Positions 31,864-45,074 are shown, numbered from the stretch's first letter. The stretch is DNA of 64,000 nt from Petrolisthes cinctipes (GCA_033782935.1 JAWQEG010000284.1:62001-126000), one strand, 5' to 3'. Notes: generated from the sequence alone by a model not told the origin. Made by a program: numbers and translations.

Positions 31864-33792
31864 ATGGATAAAGAAAAGCCCCAATCTCTTCCTCGAGCGG
31901 TGGTCGACCAGGCCCTCGAGACATCACCTTCTGGTCGTGGTAGTATGCAGAAAGCTGCAAATAAGAGTAGACCTAGCAGGTCGGGTGTCGTGTCGAAGAA
32001 CCCTGTTAGCGATTTTGACACGTTAATGTTAACGAATGTACTTGCATCCCTTTCCTATGGCGCTATCCACTCCATTTTTAAGTGTTTTGGAGTAGTTCTT
32101 CGAATACGAATCACATATGACAGTGATTGTAGGTCTAATCGGTGCTATATTACTTTCAATACAAATGCTGCTGCCAAATAAGCATTTGAGGCAAAAGATT
32201 CTCTGACTGTGGGGGATACTCATTGTAAAGTTCAGATAATCAGATGATGCGGTCCACAAATGTAGTTGACAGTGACAATGACTACTGCCCTAACATATTT
32301 GATGATTCTGCAGAGCATGTCCTAAAGGAACGTCGGGTTCCTACACCCTTTTGGTTTGTGGCTTACTACAGGGAGGGACGTGGTAACCTTATCCATGCTT
32401 CCCGGTATCTGGAGAAAGAAATTGGATTATTACCAATGGGCCACATAAAAGATATATGGTAAGGGCATTTTAATCAAAGCCAAAGATCTTACACAGGCCA
32501 TGATGCTCCTCAATCTCCCCTGTCCTTCTGATAGCATGTTTGAATCTATTAAACCACATCGAACATTTAATTATAGCAAGGGGTGTACATATGAGGACCT
32601 GTATGAATTCTCAGAAGAGGATATTCTCGCTATGTGCCCGAACAGTGTCCAACGAGTAACAAAGATGAAAGCCAGTAAAAATATGATCATCCTCACATTC
32701 TACGGCTCGCATATCCCAGATCGCATTAACATTAACCCCACCTCTTTTGAGATGAAGCCTTTCGTTGAGCGTCCCCTACAGTATTTCTGTTGTTATGAGT
32801 TTGGTCATGGGAGGAGGAACTGCAACAACCGTTCCCGGTGTAGTAATTGTTCTGCTCTTGACTCACATCTTACTTCTGAGTGTCGGTCAGAGATATACTC
32901 CTTTTACTGCAGAGATGCTCACCCCTTGCGTTCTCGCCAATGTAAGATGTATCTCCTTGAGCAGGATATCCTCCACTTGGCTAATACCCAATTCATTAGC
33001 ATAGGTAGTGTCAGACGGCCAAAATCGGTTGCAGCACCCTCTCAAGAGGCAGCTGCTTTTTGCTCTAGTGAGAGAGTTTCTAAGGTTACTCTACATGATA
33101 GTTTCTCTGTCTTGGAAACTTTATCAGACACTCATTCTGGTGACCCTTCAACTGATGACAATTCTCAGACTTTAGCTAAAGGTGTCCATGTGGTAGAGGT
33201 TCACGCTGCCACACGCTCTCCAAAAAGGAAACTTAAGTCACCTAAACTGCCACAGAGACGCATTCGTTGTTCATCTGAGGCACTTGACTCTATAGATGTT
33301 CCTCATTGTAAGGTAACCATCTCTGAGGACTCATCCATAGTTTCCTCTCAATTTCACCATAAGCGTTCTCGTGGCTCTGATGAATCTCTTGATTCAACAG
33401 AAGTTCCTCCTCGCAAGCTTCCTTCGGGATCATCAGAGGGGCGTGAAGTTAATGTGGATGCCGCGGATGTTGTGACTTCAAAAGATTCAGTTTCTCTTCT
33501 GTCTGAGTAGCGGAGTGATTCTATCACCTGTATTATGGATGTTGATGTATCTACCTGTGTCAGTGATACCACTGATGTACAGGACAATACCAATGTAATT
33601 GTTTCTAAGAATATCCCAGCTCATATAACTTCATCTTCTTCTAACATATCAGATGCTTCAGGGACTCGTCTACGGGTCCCAATTACTGCCCCAAGTACAA
33701 CTCCTCAGGTTCGCTCTTCTTCTAGTGACCCAGGAATAGATAAATCTTATCGTTTGAGTAAACCCTCAGGTCGAGGTGGTAGTGGGAAGTAC
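31864..33792 (+). pseudogene. F2 copy a ORF1, CCHC nucleic-acid-binding protein
   Basis: The start MDKEKPQSLPRAVV is at 31864. Conserved RNA-binding-type sequence follows (FWFVAYYREGRGNLIHASRY near 32350, YEFSEEDILAMCP near 32605). Three Cys/His knuckles lie at about 32780-32960. The first Cys of knuckle 1 is Tyr here and Cys in copies b and c. Knuckle 2 is CSNCSALDSHLTSEC. Breaks: TAA at 32179-32181, an 8-bp insertion near 32235, a one-base insertion near 32452 and TAG at 33508-33510. The tail (33535-33790) is Ser/Thr rich. A TIR transposon enters at 33793, near the ORF1/ORF2 junction. Confidence 0.85.
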
Positions 33793-35374
33793 TATTGCGG
33801 ACAGGAGTTCTGCACCACCCTCCTCTGGCCAACCCAATGATGTGGCAACGTCGCATTCTTGGATATATGAGTTGCCTACTAGATCATTATTATTAATCAT
33901 AATAGTATTACCGAGATTAATCGATTAATCTTTCATCAATAATCCTAGTGGTTATACTCGAGCTGAAGGTTTGACTGATGTATCAGAAGAAATGTAAATG
34001 ATGTAGGAAGCCACTTCCTTTATACTACATGACATATAAGCATGCAACACTGGACACCTCCAGACTATTATTTTCATCTCCTCCTTTTCTCTGAGGAGTG
34101 AACCCCGAAACATGATGCATGACCTCGAATCGATTGATCTGCATGGTATCAAATACAAAGAGAATTTGCCAGATAAATACTCTCTTCAATAATGGAATTT
34201 CCCGATTCCTCCCACCTCTGGAACTTCACTGTTCTGAGGGCTTGCCTGCACTTACTAATTTTTGTAACATGTTTTATGTGCATAATATTTATACTCCATT
34301 CAAATACATTGGTTTCTGCTGAAATGCTTATTTATTGTATTTCCTTGTGGTGCATTCCATAGGATAGAAGACCCTCCTCTTGACTGCACTGTGTCTTCCG
34401 AGACTAAAAACACAATACTGTATTTCAGTGGTTCACAAGTCCCAGACACCGATGAATAATTTAGCTAGCATAAGGTTTACTTAGCAAACTTTGCTGCTTT
34501 TCGGGCAAAGCTTGTCGTACGCATTTATGTTGCTGTCGAAACGGTCGTTTAGGTAGTCAGAGCCTGGCAGTGATTAAAATAGAATCGAGTGGTGTTTCAC
34601 AAAATGGGTCGCATGACACACAAGAAAAAAACATTGCGCTGTGTATTATTAAAGCAATGTGTTCAAAAGATAAAAAAGAAAAGCCCATGAGGAGATATGA
34701 TGTTAAAAGTGCCTACAAAGAGAAGCAAACATAGTAAGTCTTGTGAAAATATAAAAATGAACCGTGAGGCCCCTTCCAACACTGTCTGCGACAGACACTT
34801 GGCAAAAGTCATGAACCACCAAAGGCGAGCGAGCGAGCAAACACTCGTTTTTGTGTGTGTTTACGTCGGACAGTGTGTGGACGGGCCTTAACACTTTTAT
34901 CAACTCCTTCGAAAGTGATTCCTTATTCTAGCAAACAAGATATGACCATGAGGCAGAGAACTTCAACCCCACCTTGTCAACCAACAAGCAAAGCCTCGTT
35001 ACTTCAATAAGCAAGAGGAGAACCTTTATGAAGCTTTGCTCTCCGTTTCTCCATTTCTGACGTCACACCAGGCAAAGACTACCGAGCAAAGTTCGCCATT
35101 GCAGATGGGGCCTAAGTTATTATATGTGTTTATATGGTGTTCAGTCAAGGGATACTATCATTGATTGACGTATATAAATGTTTCAATAAATCACAGTCTG
35201 GATTTACATACATAGGCCTATATAAGCATTATCGTAAACATTAAGAACATCATTGATTAGGAGATATGACTAACAGAAAAAATCTAGTAGGCAACTCGTA
35301 TATCCATGAAATGCAACGCTGCCACATCATAGGGTTGGCCAGAGAAGGGTTGTGAAGAACTCCTGTCCGCAATA
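33793..35374. mobile_element. 1582-bp TIR DNA transposon inserted in F2 copy a
   Basis: The first 90 bases or so (TATTGCGGACAGGAGTTCT at the tip) are the imperfect reverse complement of the last 90. GTAC is duplicated at 33789-33792 and 35375-35378. The interrupted sequence matches uninterrupted F2 copy c near 58246 once the insert and one GTAC are removed. No transposase is visible, so it is non-autonomous. The 4-bp (or 5-bp, AGTAC) duplication does not settle the superfamily. Confidence 0.85.
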
Positions 35375-36180
35375 GTACCTCCGTTAGGCTTCCCAAAAAT
35401 CAGTACTAAAGTAACACTGTTCAAGGTCCTTCAGTGGAATTGCCGTGGCTTGCGTGCTTCTTGGGAGGAACTGCGCGTTCTTCTCTCTAGCTTCTCTCCT
35501 GCATGTGTTTCTCTCCAAGAGACAATGCTTGGGGACTACATTCCTGCCAGTCCTCCAGCATACTCTGCATTTTATTCTAATTCATTTGAAGGGCAGGGTC
35601 ACCATGGTGGCTCTGCCATCCTAGTTTGGCACGATGTTCCATGCACGAGCCTGGTGCTTGACACTCCACTCCAGGCTGTTGCAGTTAAAGTTTTTATGGA
35701 CCGCCCCTACACTGTGTGCAGTCTATGCATTCCTCCCAGGGTTACAGTTGAGAGGGATGTTTTCAACTGTCTTGTACGGGACCTTCCCTTTCCCTTTATT
35801 TTATTGGGTGTTTTTTATGGTCGTCATCCTCTGTGGGGTGACAGTTTGGTCAACCTCAGGGGTATTTTACTGGCTTCTTTTATTAAGGATAAGGGAATAA
35901 GGGTTTTAAATACGGAATATATGACGCATTTGAATAGCCCTACTGGGACTTTTACCGCGATTGACATTTCCCTCTGCTCATCCATTGCTCTGTTGGATTA
36001 TACTTGGAGTGTGTTGCCCAATTTATATCGTAGTGACCACTTCCCTATACTTTTAGAAAATAACAGGTACGAACCGTAGTCTTGTCTTCCTAGGTGGATA
36101 TTATAGAAGGCTGACTGGCAGTAACATATTTCAATAATATGCTCCACTCTGCTGCTCTCAACTCTATCCCTAAAAATGAG
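35375..36180 (+). pseudogene. F2 copy a ORF2, APE-type endonuclease
   Basis: Motifs in order are QWNCRGLRASWEEL near 35433, CVSLQETML near 35500, a degraded GVFYGRH where GDFN is expected near 35808, and RSDHFPILL near 36030. A TAG stop falls after NRYEP at 36077-36079. Relative to copy c a segment of about 68 bases is deleted near 36122, and homology ends near 36180. The endonuclease would nick target DNA to prime reverse transcription. Here it has lost the GDFN Asp and the downstream RT. Confidence 0.85.
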
Positions 36181-36240
36181 CTGGGAAGGACACAGACTAT
36201 TTCAAAGAATGTCCAATGGTTACTTTTATCTCTAAAGTCT

Positions 36241-38807
36241 AAGCGTTATTTTTATTTATTTTATTAGCCACCACTCGCCCAATTCGTGGGCTCGTGGGCC
36301 GCGCCCCTCCATTCAAGCATGTGGTGAGGTCTCTCTCTCTTTCTCTCTTATATCAGCTTCCAGCCCCATATATTGCTATGACCTTGATTTTTGCAATTCC
36401 GAAACAAAGGTCCATGTTTGGTCGAAACACTAAATATTGTTTCCGTTATTTTTATTCTGGTGATAGAATCAAGTAATATATATTCAAATCAATGATGCAA
36501 TATTTTAACCCATAATGGTCTGGTTTTTTTTTTTGTTTTTTTTTTATTATTATTATTTTTTTTTGTTTTTATGAAAGCACCAAGCATTTTAATATTCCGA
36601 ATAGGCCTAACTTAAAGAACGAAATGATATTGCACACAACCATGGGGATTCAAATACATGCCATGTTAAAGTTCATACCACAGAACTACACGCACACAGC
36701 CACACACACTCGTCACTCAGGGTGGCCGGAGTGACTGGGACCGGAAGAACGAGGGGCCGGTGTGACTAATTTGTTTCCTACTTCATGACACACACCAGAC
36801 ATCTTCAGTTTTAAGTGGTGGCATTACGTTAGAAGAGAAACAACACACTTGCCACCACAACTTCACTCTTCCCTAAAAATTAAATTTTGAATGTGGCAGA
36901 CGAACCACATTAATAAAACCATACAATAATCTGAACAAACACATGTAGGGTTTTCCACTTTCGCCGAACACATAAGAAATAGACAATAATTATAAAAAGA
37001 GAAATATTTCAAAGAAATTAATGGAATAACGAGCAGAAAGACAAGACTAACACGAGAAAAATACTACGGTATATTGAGAGAGAGAGAGAGAGAGAGAGAG
37101 AAAATCAGTGTTGTCTCTCGTTTCTTACCTGATTCCTTCTTGCTTGGTGTGCGCCCCTTCTTTCGACGACTACCGGTATCTCCAGTTCGTTAAGGGTCTT
37201 CAAGGGCTAGAATAATAGAAAAAGTGGACAATAAGAAATTTATCAAGAATGGTAATGAAAGTATTAAATAGTTGTTAACATATATTGTCATTAATAATAC
37301 TCATTCATATAATTCACATCTTCACTATCCACCACCTTATTAAACATTCTAGGATGACTACAACAATAGACATATCTAGGTATACATCTCTAAAGTTTTT
37401 CACCTTCAAGTCGTATCCATCTGTATACAATTTGTCAGCCCTTCGTTCAGCAACACGCAGACAAATATCACATTTACAAAAGGACTATATCATTAATTAT
37501 CCAGTGCCGCGGTCACAATAATGAGACCTGTTTTTCAAATCTGAGACTTCAATCCAAGTTGTTTTTATTAGCCAGTCTGAGTCATTTCAGTTATCTGGAA
37601 TATCAGATTTAAGAGGATTGGGTAGTGAGAAGTTAAGCTGCGAGCTGTGTTCAGGTTGAGATAGAAGCCATTAATTAAGGGAGTGTAAAGTGAACGGTTT
37701 GCGGGTTTTGTGTAATTAATTGACATATCGTTGATCAGAAGTGTTAAGTATTGCTTTGGCGCATCTACGAGGTTATCATTTGCTTAGTCTGATAAATATC
37801 AGCTTATAGAGTCACAGGGTTAACCTTAAATTATAGCCTACATTATAGAAATTAACAGAAAGTACGGACACATAAAACACTATATTGTAGGGTGTCCCTA
37901 AAGTCTGTAGTATTTAGTTCTACTTATACTAGCCATGTGTCCACACTTGAATTTTTAACACTAATAACTGCAAAAGTTATCCTTTGCATGCATACACACT
38001 TTCACTTAAATAAGGGAACACACAAGCTCAGAATCTTACCTTTATGAGTGCTGATAGCGAAGTTATGTTGGTCTTGCCGTGCCGTAACGAAATCACCTTC
38101 TTTGAAGCTCCGAATCATGTTCCGAAGATTTAAAATGCTCGCATGAAACGATGTTAGTTTATGCGGTATATAGTTATATGAAATATGATTATACATTATT
38201 TCTAAGATTAGGGAAATCATTGTTGTGTGGCTATTATCTGAGTCGAAGATACATTAAATTTACCCACAATATCCTTGTAAGATAGAGCGTAATAGTCGAA
38301 ACCGTAACACGTAATAACAGTTTTGTGGGTAGGTGCAAGGAGTAGAAATATTACTAGAAAAACTCAGCATATTTATACTAACACTTAAATCCAACCTGAG
38401 GCATTACTGTAGTAGCAGCCTTTAATTAAATACAATCAAAGGTGTGTGTGTGTGTGTGTGTGTGTGTGCTACAGATACACTGAAAATAGTTGAGATTTAC
38501 ATGAAAATAATACCTTCTTTATGCATTTATACATTTATAATTAACTACAGACTTTTAACCTCACTGAGAAGGTATTCATTTCAGAACTCGTGAAGCTACA
38601 GTGTTTTGAATCGGAGTTCGCCTCTTGTGTGGGGTAGGGGGGCGAAAGGTGGACTGGAGGCGCTAGTTTACTCCCTCCACCCTCGTTTAGTCTCTCCAGT
38701 GGGATGGATAGCGGGGAGGAATGGAGAGAAACTCCCCACCCCGTCACTACTGCCTGGGGTAGGGGTAATAAGGGCCCATCCCTGCCTAGACATTTTTACT
38801 TCTGGGT
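36241..38807. other. No gene seen; simple repeats
   Basis: This 2.6-kb stretch has no coding sequence that I recognise. It holds T-rich tracts (36520-36570), a GA run at 37077-37102, a GT run at 38443-38468 and an AGGGTGTCCCTAAAGTCTG string at 37888 that resembles some mariner ends but has no partner. Confidence 0.5.
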
Positions 38808-41345
38808 GTAGTATTGGCCACAAGTATTCGTACCCACCTCTGTTTTGCTTCAACCAGAATTCATCTGGTAACACTGACTCGCATGACCAGATGTATGATA
38901 TCCTTCTGTTCCCCCTCTTCACTTTCCCTTCACATGAATAAGGCGATATATATCTGTAGCTATTTACTTACATTGTGGCGATATTCTATAATTAGTGTGC
39001 TTTATCCCTTCATTCTGTCAAACTATTTACTTTGATGTCACTTTCATGTGTTAAAGATTAAGAGAACTGGTCCCCCTCCATCTTTCTTTCCTTTCTTTAG
39101 CTCCCCCTCCCTCATCCCTCCCCCCTCTGTCTCTCTACTGTTCCCTCCCACCTCACTCTTTCTCTCCACTGCTCCCTCTCTTTATCTCCACTGCTCCCTC
39201 CCTTCACCCTCTTTCTCTCCACTGCTCCCTCCCACCCCCTTCTTTCTCTCCACTGCCCCCTCTCCCCCCCCTCTTTCTCTCCACTGCTCCCTCCCACCCC
39301 CTCTTTCTCTCCATTGCTCCCTCCATCCCCTCTCTAGTCTCTACCTAATAACATGCGCCCTCCATCCTCATCTGTCTATCTTGTTCCCTTACTCCCTCTC
39401 TCCCTCATTCCCTCAACTTATCATCTAACTTTCTCTCTCTGTGGTTTTCCCTTCCTCTTTCCACTTACTCACACTCTCTTCTATCCTAATCATTCTCATA
39501 CTCTAAATGTTTTACCTCGTATTGAGTTCGAATTTCTTTCGTATTTATTGCTTTTATCTATGAGTAGAGTTTCCTAACTTCTTCCTTGTATCTACTGGTT
39601 TATTAAAGGTATAATTTTTTGTCTGACTTATATTTTTTAGTGATATTTGAGTCTGATGGATCAGGAAATTAAAGAGTTTGTTTATCACATGGGTGGATTC
39701 CACATTTCTCCTAGACCTTCTACTTTCCATCATTCCAGTCTAACGACAGGTTGGAATCTTTTTAGCCTTGCCCATTAATATTTTCAAATAACAGTGTAAA
39801 ATATATTAAAACTCTCTCTCTCTGCTTTTGTTTATAGAGCGGCGCCACATCAAAATCAATTAGTGGTCCGCACCCCTGCATTCCCAATAATGCTAACATT
39901 CATTTAATTTAATTCCTGATTCAGAAAGAAAGTGCTAATTGAGTAAAGAAGCTCCTTCACAAATATAGTTATTCATATTGGATTGTGTGTACTGATGTTA
40001 AAACTATGAATTTATTTTATCCGTATACTTTAGGGGACCTGGTATTAGTTTATTACAGTTGTAGTGAAATGCAGTGGTATGAATATAGTGTTAGGCACTG
40101 CCAAGATATGTTTCTTGTTTTTTCTTAATTAAATGTATAAATACTACGTTATTCCTAATTTTAATGCAACTGTTTTCTTGAGTTTATACGCTTGTTTTTT
40201 GATGGTTTCAAACATTTTTTTACACATTAATTTGACAATTGATTTATAAAAAAATTGTTTTATGATGCTAAGGAGAAACTGTGGACAGGCACGAACTGAC
40301 CAGATGTGGTTGAATCACATTTGTTTTCGACTTCGTTCGGCTGCATGAATCTTTCGAATCTTTAGGTTTGAAGCCAAAGGATTCATACTCATTGTAATAC
40401 TGTTTTCTGTCCTTGGCTGCCGTCAATACCCTGCCAAATTAGCAAATTTTTTCGGGATAGAATACAAGGGAACTACACATTCGTAGGATCATAAGCCCAA
40501 TGAAATTATTATCCGCCGACTTGGCGGAGCTTAACTTATCTGAAAACGATCCAGATGTATTAATACCTTATTTCCGAGAATAAATGGTTCTGTGCTTACT
40601 CATGTTAAAATCTTTTCCTTGGATTTATATAAGTTCAAGGAAACCAGAGCACACCAACGTCTAAAATGGGAACAGTAATACTTGTGCACCTATGTTGAAC
40701 AAATATGTTTATGCAAAAACGTAAACATTCGTAATTATTCGTTTACGGTAAACAAGGGTCATGTGCTTTAACCAGGGTTGTCGAGTGTTTGCAAAGGTTT
40801 GAAATTACTTCATGAATTTTTAGGTGAAAAAAATAATGTGACTAATACTGAACTTTGGGCTCAGAATGGGAATTGTAACTAAATAACACAACACACACAC
40901 ACATACACAGGAGAGAGAGAGTAATCGAGGGAGGGAGGGAGGTAGGGAGCAAGAAGAGACAGGCAGAGGAAGCGAGGGAGGTAGCAGGGGAGACAGAGAG
41001 GGAGGGTGGTAGCACAGGAGACAGGGAGGGGGGAGGGAAGGAGCAGGAGACAGAGATGGAGAGGAGGAGGGGGATAGGAAACGGAAACCTCAATATTCAT
41101 CAATAAAATCATTCTAATTTCCCAGTAAATACAGTTTGACTGAATAGATGGATAAACCACAATATTCATAGAATATTACTTCAAGGTATATACAGTAAAT
41201 AACTACGAGAATGTGAAAGGAAAGTGAGGTAGGAAATAGAGGATATCATACATCTGGACATGAGGGATGGGGTTCAGTGTTACCAGATGAATTCTGTGTT
41301 AGGCAAAACTGAGGTGGGTACGAATACTTGTGGCCGATAGTACAT
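38808..41345. repeat. Long inverted repeat b (diverged fold-back)
   Basis: The block 38808-38910 (GGCCACAAGTATTCGTACCC and on) is the reverse complement of 41240-41345. Similarity continues inward, weakly, to matching CT-rich (39060-39330) and GA-rich (40915-41080) tracts. The centre, 39331-40914, has no recognised gene. The arms are visibly diverged, so this is not a simple assembly palindrome. Confidence 0.7.
39080..39335. repeat. CT-rich minisatellite (left arm of inverted repeat b)
   Basis: Units of about 28-30 bases (CTCTTTCTCTCCACTGCTCC with a CCTCCCACCC spacer) repeat about eight times with variation. Proline/serine-rich open frames over it are artefacts. Confidence 0.85.
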
Positions 41346-41409
41346 ACGTCTTTTCAGCTTGAAGGCCCGAGATTGACTGAATTTCCAAATAGCCTTTTTG
41401 CCTACTTCA

Positions 41410-41489
41410 GCTCGAACAGAAATTTTCCGTTCGAGCGGTACATTTGGCGCGCGATTTTAGCAGCTCGAACAGAAAATTTCCATTCAAGC
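41410..41489. repeat. Pair of direct-repeated short hairpins
   Basis: At 41410-41436 and 41463-41489 a 27-base near-palindrome GCTCGAAC...GTTCGAGC occurs twice, separated by GGCGCGCG-containing sequence. The second copy has changes that weaken its stem. Confidence 0.7.
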
Positions 41490-42109
41490 TCTTCCTTATG
41501 GTTTTAACTGATTGTTATGGTTCCCGGCATTAAGTATGAGAACAACGAACTTTGATCTGACTACGAAATTAAATGGAGAAACTATGGGCAAGTTTGAGCC
41601 TCTAGTTGAGTATAAAATGTATAAAAACACGTCGAGTTTCGTAACCCAGGTTCTACTTAGAAGGAGTAGAGATTAAACTCAAAGAAAATTTAAGTTACTA
41701 TAATTACACTGGAAATATTTAATACACACAAGTTACTATTAAGAACAAAACAATAATATGCCTGATTTGATATGCTACAACAACTCCAATCCACAATTAT
41801 ACCTAAACAAACATTCACCCAAAAATACATTACCTCAAGATAAATAATAATCAGTTAATCACACACACAACCAAGATATAGTTAAAGTAAACACTGATCA
41901 ATTATTAATCCCTGAAAATACAATACATGTTAACATCCATCACAAACAATTCAATATAATGTTCCATATAATAAAGGCAGAAGCGATTAGCTTAATAATA
42001 ACACTCGATAAACAATGGCCACAGCCGGCTTCGTGACACACCAGAATAAACACGTAATTAAACTCATATACAGGCACAAAATATACTATTACTAATGGCA
42101 CAAGAGTGA

Positions 42110-42240
<131 letters not shown>

Positions 42241-42481
42241 AACTTATAAATATACTTAGATACATATAAGAGTGAAGAGCAGTTTGTCTTAAACACACCA
42301 CGTCTTCACTTCACTGACACCTCTGGCTGACTGACGCTCTCCCTCCGGGAGGCCTATGACAAGGGGAGCTTCTCGAATGTTCCACAGACGTGGCGCCACG
42401 CTGGAACAAAATTCTACTAGGGTACACGTAACACACTTATTTATACAACTTTTATGAGGCTGTCGTAACACGCCCCCACCA
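42241..42481 (-). repeat. Polypurine tract and start of the 3' LTR of the Gmr1-like element
   Basis: Downstream of the pol stop the minus strand reads GGTGGGGGCG (PPT, 42481-42471) and then TGTTACGACAGCC at 42470, a typical LTR start. A TATA-like TGTATAAATAAG lies at about 42447-42430. The LTR end to the left is not identified and may include the AT microsatellite. Confidence 0.65.
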
Positions 42482-42528
42482 AAGAAAACATTTTCCTGAG
42501 AAAATTCGTTCCTTAGTTTAATGCACAC

Positions 42529-43771
42529 TCAAGCACGGGACAAACAATCAGCGAAGACATTGTCTGTTCCCTTTACATGTTGCACAGACAAATGATATTG
42601 CTGAAGGAACAGACTCCATCTCGTTAGTCGCTGGTTCTTAGTCTTAAGGTTTCCCAGATATTTTAATGGGTGATAGTCCGTGTTGCAGGGCGAGGATCAT
42701 GGCCAGTAACTCCTTCTCAATCACTGAGTCATTTCTCTGTGCAGGAGAGAACTCCTTACTAAATTAACAGATAGGATGCTCTACCCTCTGATCGTCATCC
42801 TGCAACAGTACAGCACCCGCGCCTACATTACTGTCGTCTACTGCGAGCGAGAAATCCTTTCTGAAGTTGGGAGCAAGCATGACTGGGAAAGTAATTAGGG
42901 TCTGTTTCGCCAGGTCAAAGCTATTCCTGCACTCCTCTGTCCACTTGAAAGCCCTATCCTTCCTTAACAGTTCAGTCAGGGGTGTTACAAGGGTAGCAAA
43001 GTTCTTGAGGAAGCATCTGTAATACTCAATGCACCCCAGGAACCTATGGAGCTCCCGCCTATTCTGTTACTGTGGGAAGTTCTTGATGGCATCCACTTTC
43101 GACCCGGGAGGTCGTACTTCACCATGCCCCACGACATACCCAAAGTGCTGAACCTGGGCAAACACAAACTCGCACTTTTTCAAGTTCACCACCATGTTAG
43201 CCACAGAGAGTCTCGATAGAAAAGTCCCCAGTTCCATCATATGACTCTCCCAGTCGCTTGTAAACACTACTACATCATCCAAATACACCACACAGTTCCT
43301 CATGCCTTCCACAACCTTGTTCATTAACCTCTGGAATGTTGCAGGAGCATTCTTCATACCGTAGGGCATGTCATGGCACTTGTACGTCTGACCGTCTACC
43401 ACAAAGCAAGATATTTACTTTGCACGGTCAGTCAGGGGCACCTGCCAAAACCCTTGTTTCAGGTCCAGCTAAGTGATCTAACGAGCTGACCCGATGCGGT
43501 CCATGCAGTCTTCCAAACGAGGCAGTGGGTAGGTGTCGGTAGTTGTAACAGCGTTCACTCTCCGGTAGTCGATACAGAATCTGATGCAGCGTAACAGGTG
43601 AACTCCAGGGACTGACACAGGGAGAGATGATACCAAGGTCCAACATGTAATCAAGTTCTTTGCGAAGGGCTTCGGTATGACTGTGGCTGACACGATACGG
43701 AGACAACTTGATTGGAACAGCGTCACCCACACAAACATCATGCTTAGCCCAGGTAGTTCTCCCAGGAACAT
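42529..43771 (-). pseudogene. Reverse transcriptase and RNase H of the Gmr1-like element
   Basis: RT shows DVCVGDAVPIKLSPYRVSHS near 43730, the SPWSSP block near 43610, FCIDYRRVNAVTTTDTYPLP near 43560, LDLKQGFWQVPLT near 43460, MPYGMKNAPATFQRLMNKV near 43370 and VVYLDDVVVF near 43285, with catalytic Asp residues kept. Stops interrupt near 43488, 43476 and 43416. RNase H follows with a VDDSNVGAGAVLLQDD block near 42840 and KGTDNVFADCLSRA at 42575-42532. A TGA ends pol there. No integrase follows, which is the key difference from ordinary gypsy Pol. Confidence 0.9.
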
Positions 43772-43796
43772 CGCTGAATAACTCCAGGCATGAAGA

Positions 43797-44960
43797 TTAC
43801 AGGGACATCAGCTGAGTGGTCTGGTCGGGAGGAAGATGAGACAGGTTCGCCTTCAAGGTGGTTAGTGCCACCGCATTCTCCATCCACCTGCAGTCCCAAA
43901 CCTCGCAGTCGACATCGGCATCCTCCTTTACAGTGATGACCGTGGCTGCAACTCGCACCACTGGAGCTTGTTGGGTTTCCTCTTCTCTGTAGTAAGGTTT
44001 CAGCATGTTTATATGGCACAGTTGATGCTTCTTGCGGTGGTCTGGTGTCCTCACAAGGTAGTCTGTCTCACCAATCCTCCTTTCAACTACATACGGGCCA
44101 CTGAACTTTGCAGACAAGGGCTGACCCTGCAGGGGGAGTAACACCAATACCTCTCTTCCCTCTTCGAACTCTTGCTCCTTGGTGTTCTTGTCATACCAGC
44201 TCTTCATTTTTCCCTGGACCATCTTCAGATTCTGTCGAGCCATCTCACACGTGTCTCTCATTCGTGTCTTGAACTCGATCACATAGCTTAACATGTTCTT
44301 GCTCTCCTCCAGCCCACAACACCACGAGTCCTTGACAACACTGAGCGGTCCCCGCACACAGTGGGCAAACACAAGCTCATTAGGGGAAAATCCCAGACTC
44401 TCATGCGGGACCTCCCTGGTGGCGAAGAGAAGGAAAGGTACCCCACGGTCCCAGTCTCGGGTGTGTTCCATACAGTACTTGCGGAGCATATTTTTCAGCG
44501 TTTGGTGGTAGCGCTCAAGTGCTCCTTGAGACTCCGGGCGATATGCAGAAGAGGTGATATGTTTAATGCCCAACTCTGCCAAAGCTTGCTGGAAAACATT
44601 GGACATAAAATTACTCCCCTGGTCTGACTGTACTCCCCGGGGCAACCCAAACTTAGTGAAAATTTCAAGTAAAGTTCTGGCAACTGTCCTGGCCTTTATG
44701 TTACGCAATGGGATTGCCTCTGGATAATGGGTGGAAGTGTCCATTATGGTTATTAAATATTGATGTTGACTTGAAGACTTATTTCGTAAATGGGGGTTCA
44801 AATACAGGAATGGGAATGAACTGGGACTTCTGTATGGTCTGATTAGGGCTGCCAACCAGTTGGCAGGTGTGACAACTCCTGACAACGTGTGCCACGTCAT
44901 CTCGCATATGCAGCCAATAGAACTCCGCCTGAAGCTATTGTAATGTCTTGTTCACCCCCA
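43797..44960 (-). pseudogene. Integrase of the Gmr1-like element, located before RT
   Basis: Zinc-finger sequence (a CHTC motif near 44880) is in a shifted frame at 44960-44840. The core then reads DTSTHYPEAIPLRNIKA near 44740, GVQSDQGSNFMSNVFQ near 44620 and SSAYRPESQGALERYHQTLK near 44540, so D, D and E are intact. The C-terminus has the GPY/F-type FSGPYVVERR and a HINMLKPYY segment near 44010. The frame then runs through LSHLPPDQTTQL to a stop at 43797, just before the RT N-terminus. The linkage is seamless, which argues against a chance rearrangement. Confidence 0.9.
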
Positions 44961-45074
44961 TTTGACCTGCAAAAGGAGTGAAATGAGCAAGATGCATTAA
45001 CTCCTGCCTACATCCCTTCCCATTGTCAATTTCTCCACAAGGTGGTCTCCAACGTCTCCACACAACTCCCTGTT

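Larger units (their letters stand above)
31159..36240 (+). mobile_element. Non-LTR retrotransposon, family F2, copy a
   Basis: A GC-rich 5' region, an ORF1 with CCHC knuckles and the endonuclease part of ORF2 are present on the plus strand. A 1582-bp TIR transposon interrupts it at 33793-35374. Homology to copy c ends near 36180, before the RT, so the 3' part is missing. Compared with copies b and c, the family encodes EN, RT, RNase H and a terminal zinc motif. It belongs with RNase H-bearing Jockey/I-like groups. Confidence 0.85.

Noticed and set aside
37888..37912. AGGGTGTCCCTAAAGTCTG resembling a mariner terminal repeat
   Set aside because: No inverted partner or transposase nearby.
38541..38941. 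Open frames on both strands at 38541-38941
   Set aside because: No motif, no homology to other parts of the window, and partly within an inverted repeat arm.
39048..39428. 126-codon Pro/Ser/Leu-rich open frame
   Set aside because: It overlies a CT-rich minisatellite in one arm of an inverted repeat.
43797..44960. Integrase-before-RT order as an assembly or inversion artefact
   Set aside because: All domains are on one strand, the linker runs from the integrase end into the RT start, and pol ends at a polypurine tract and LTR start, so the order looks original.
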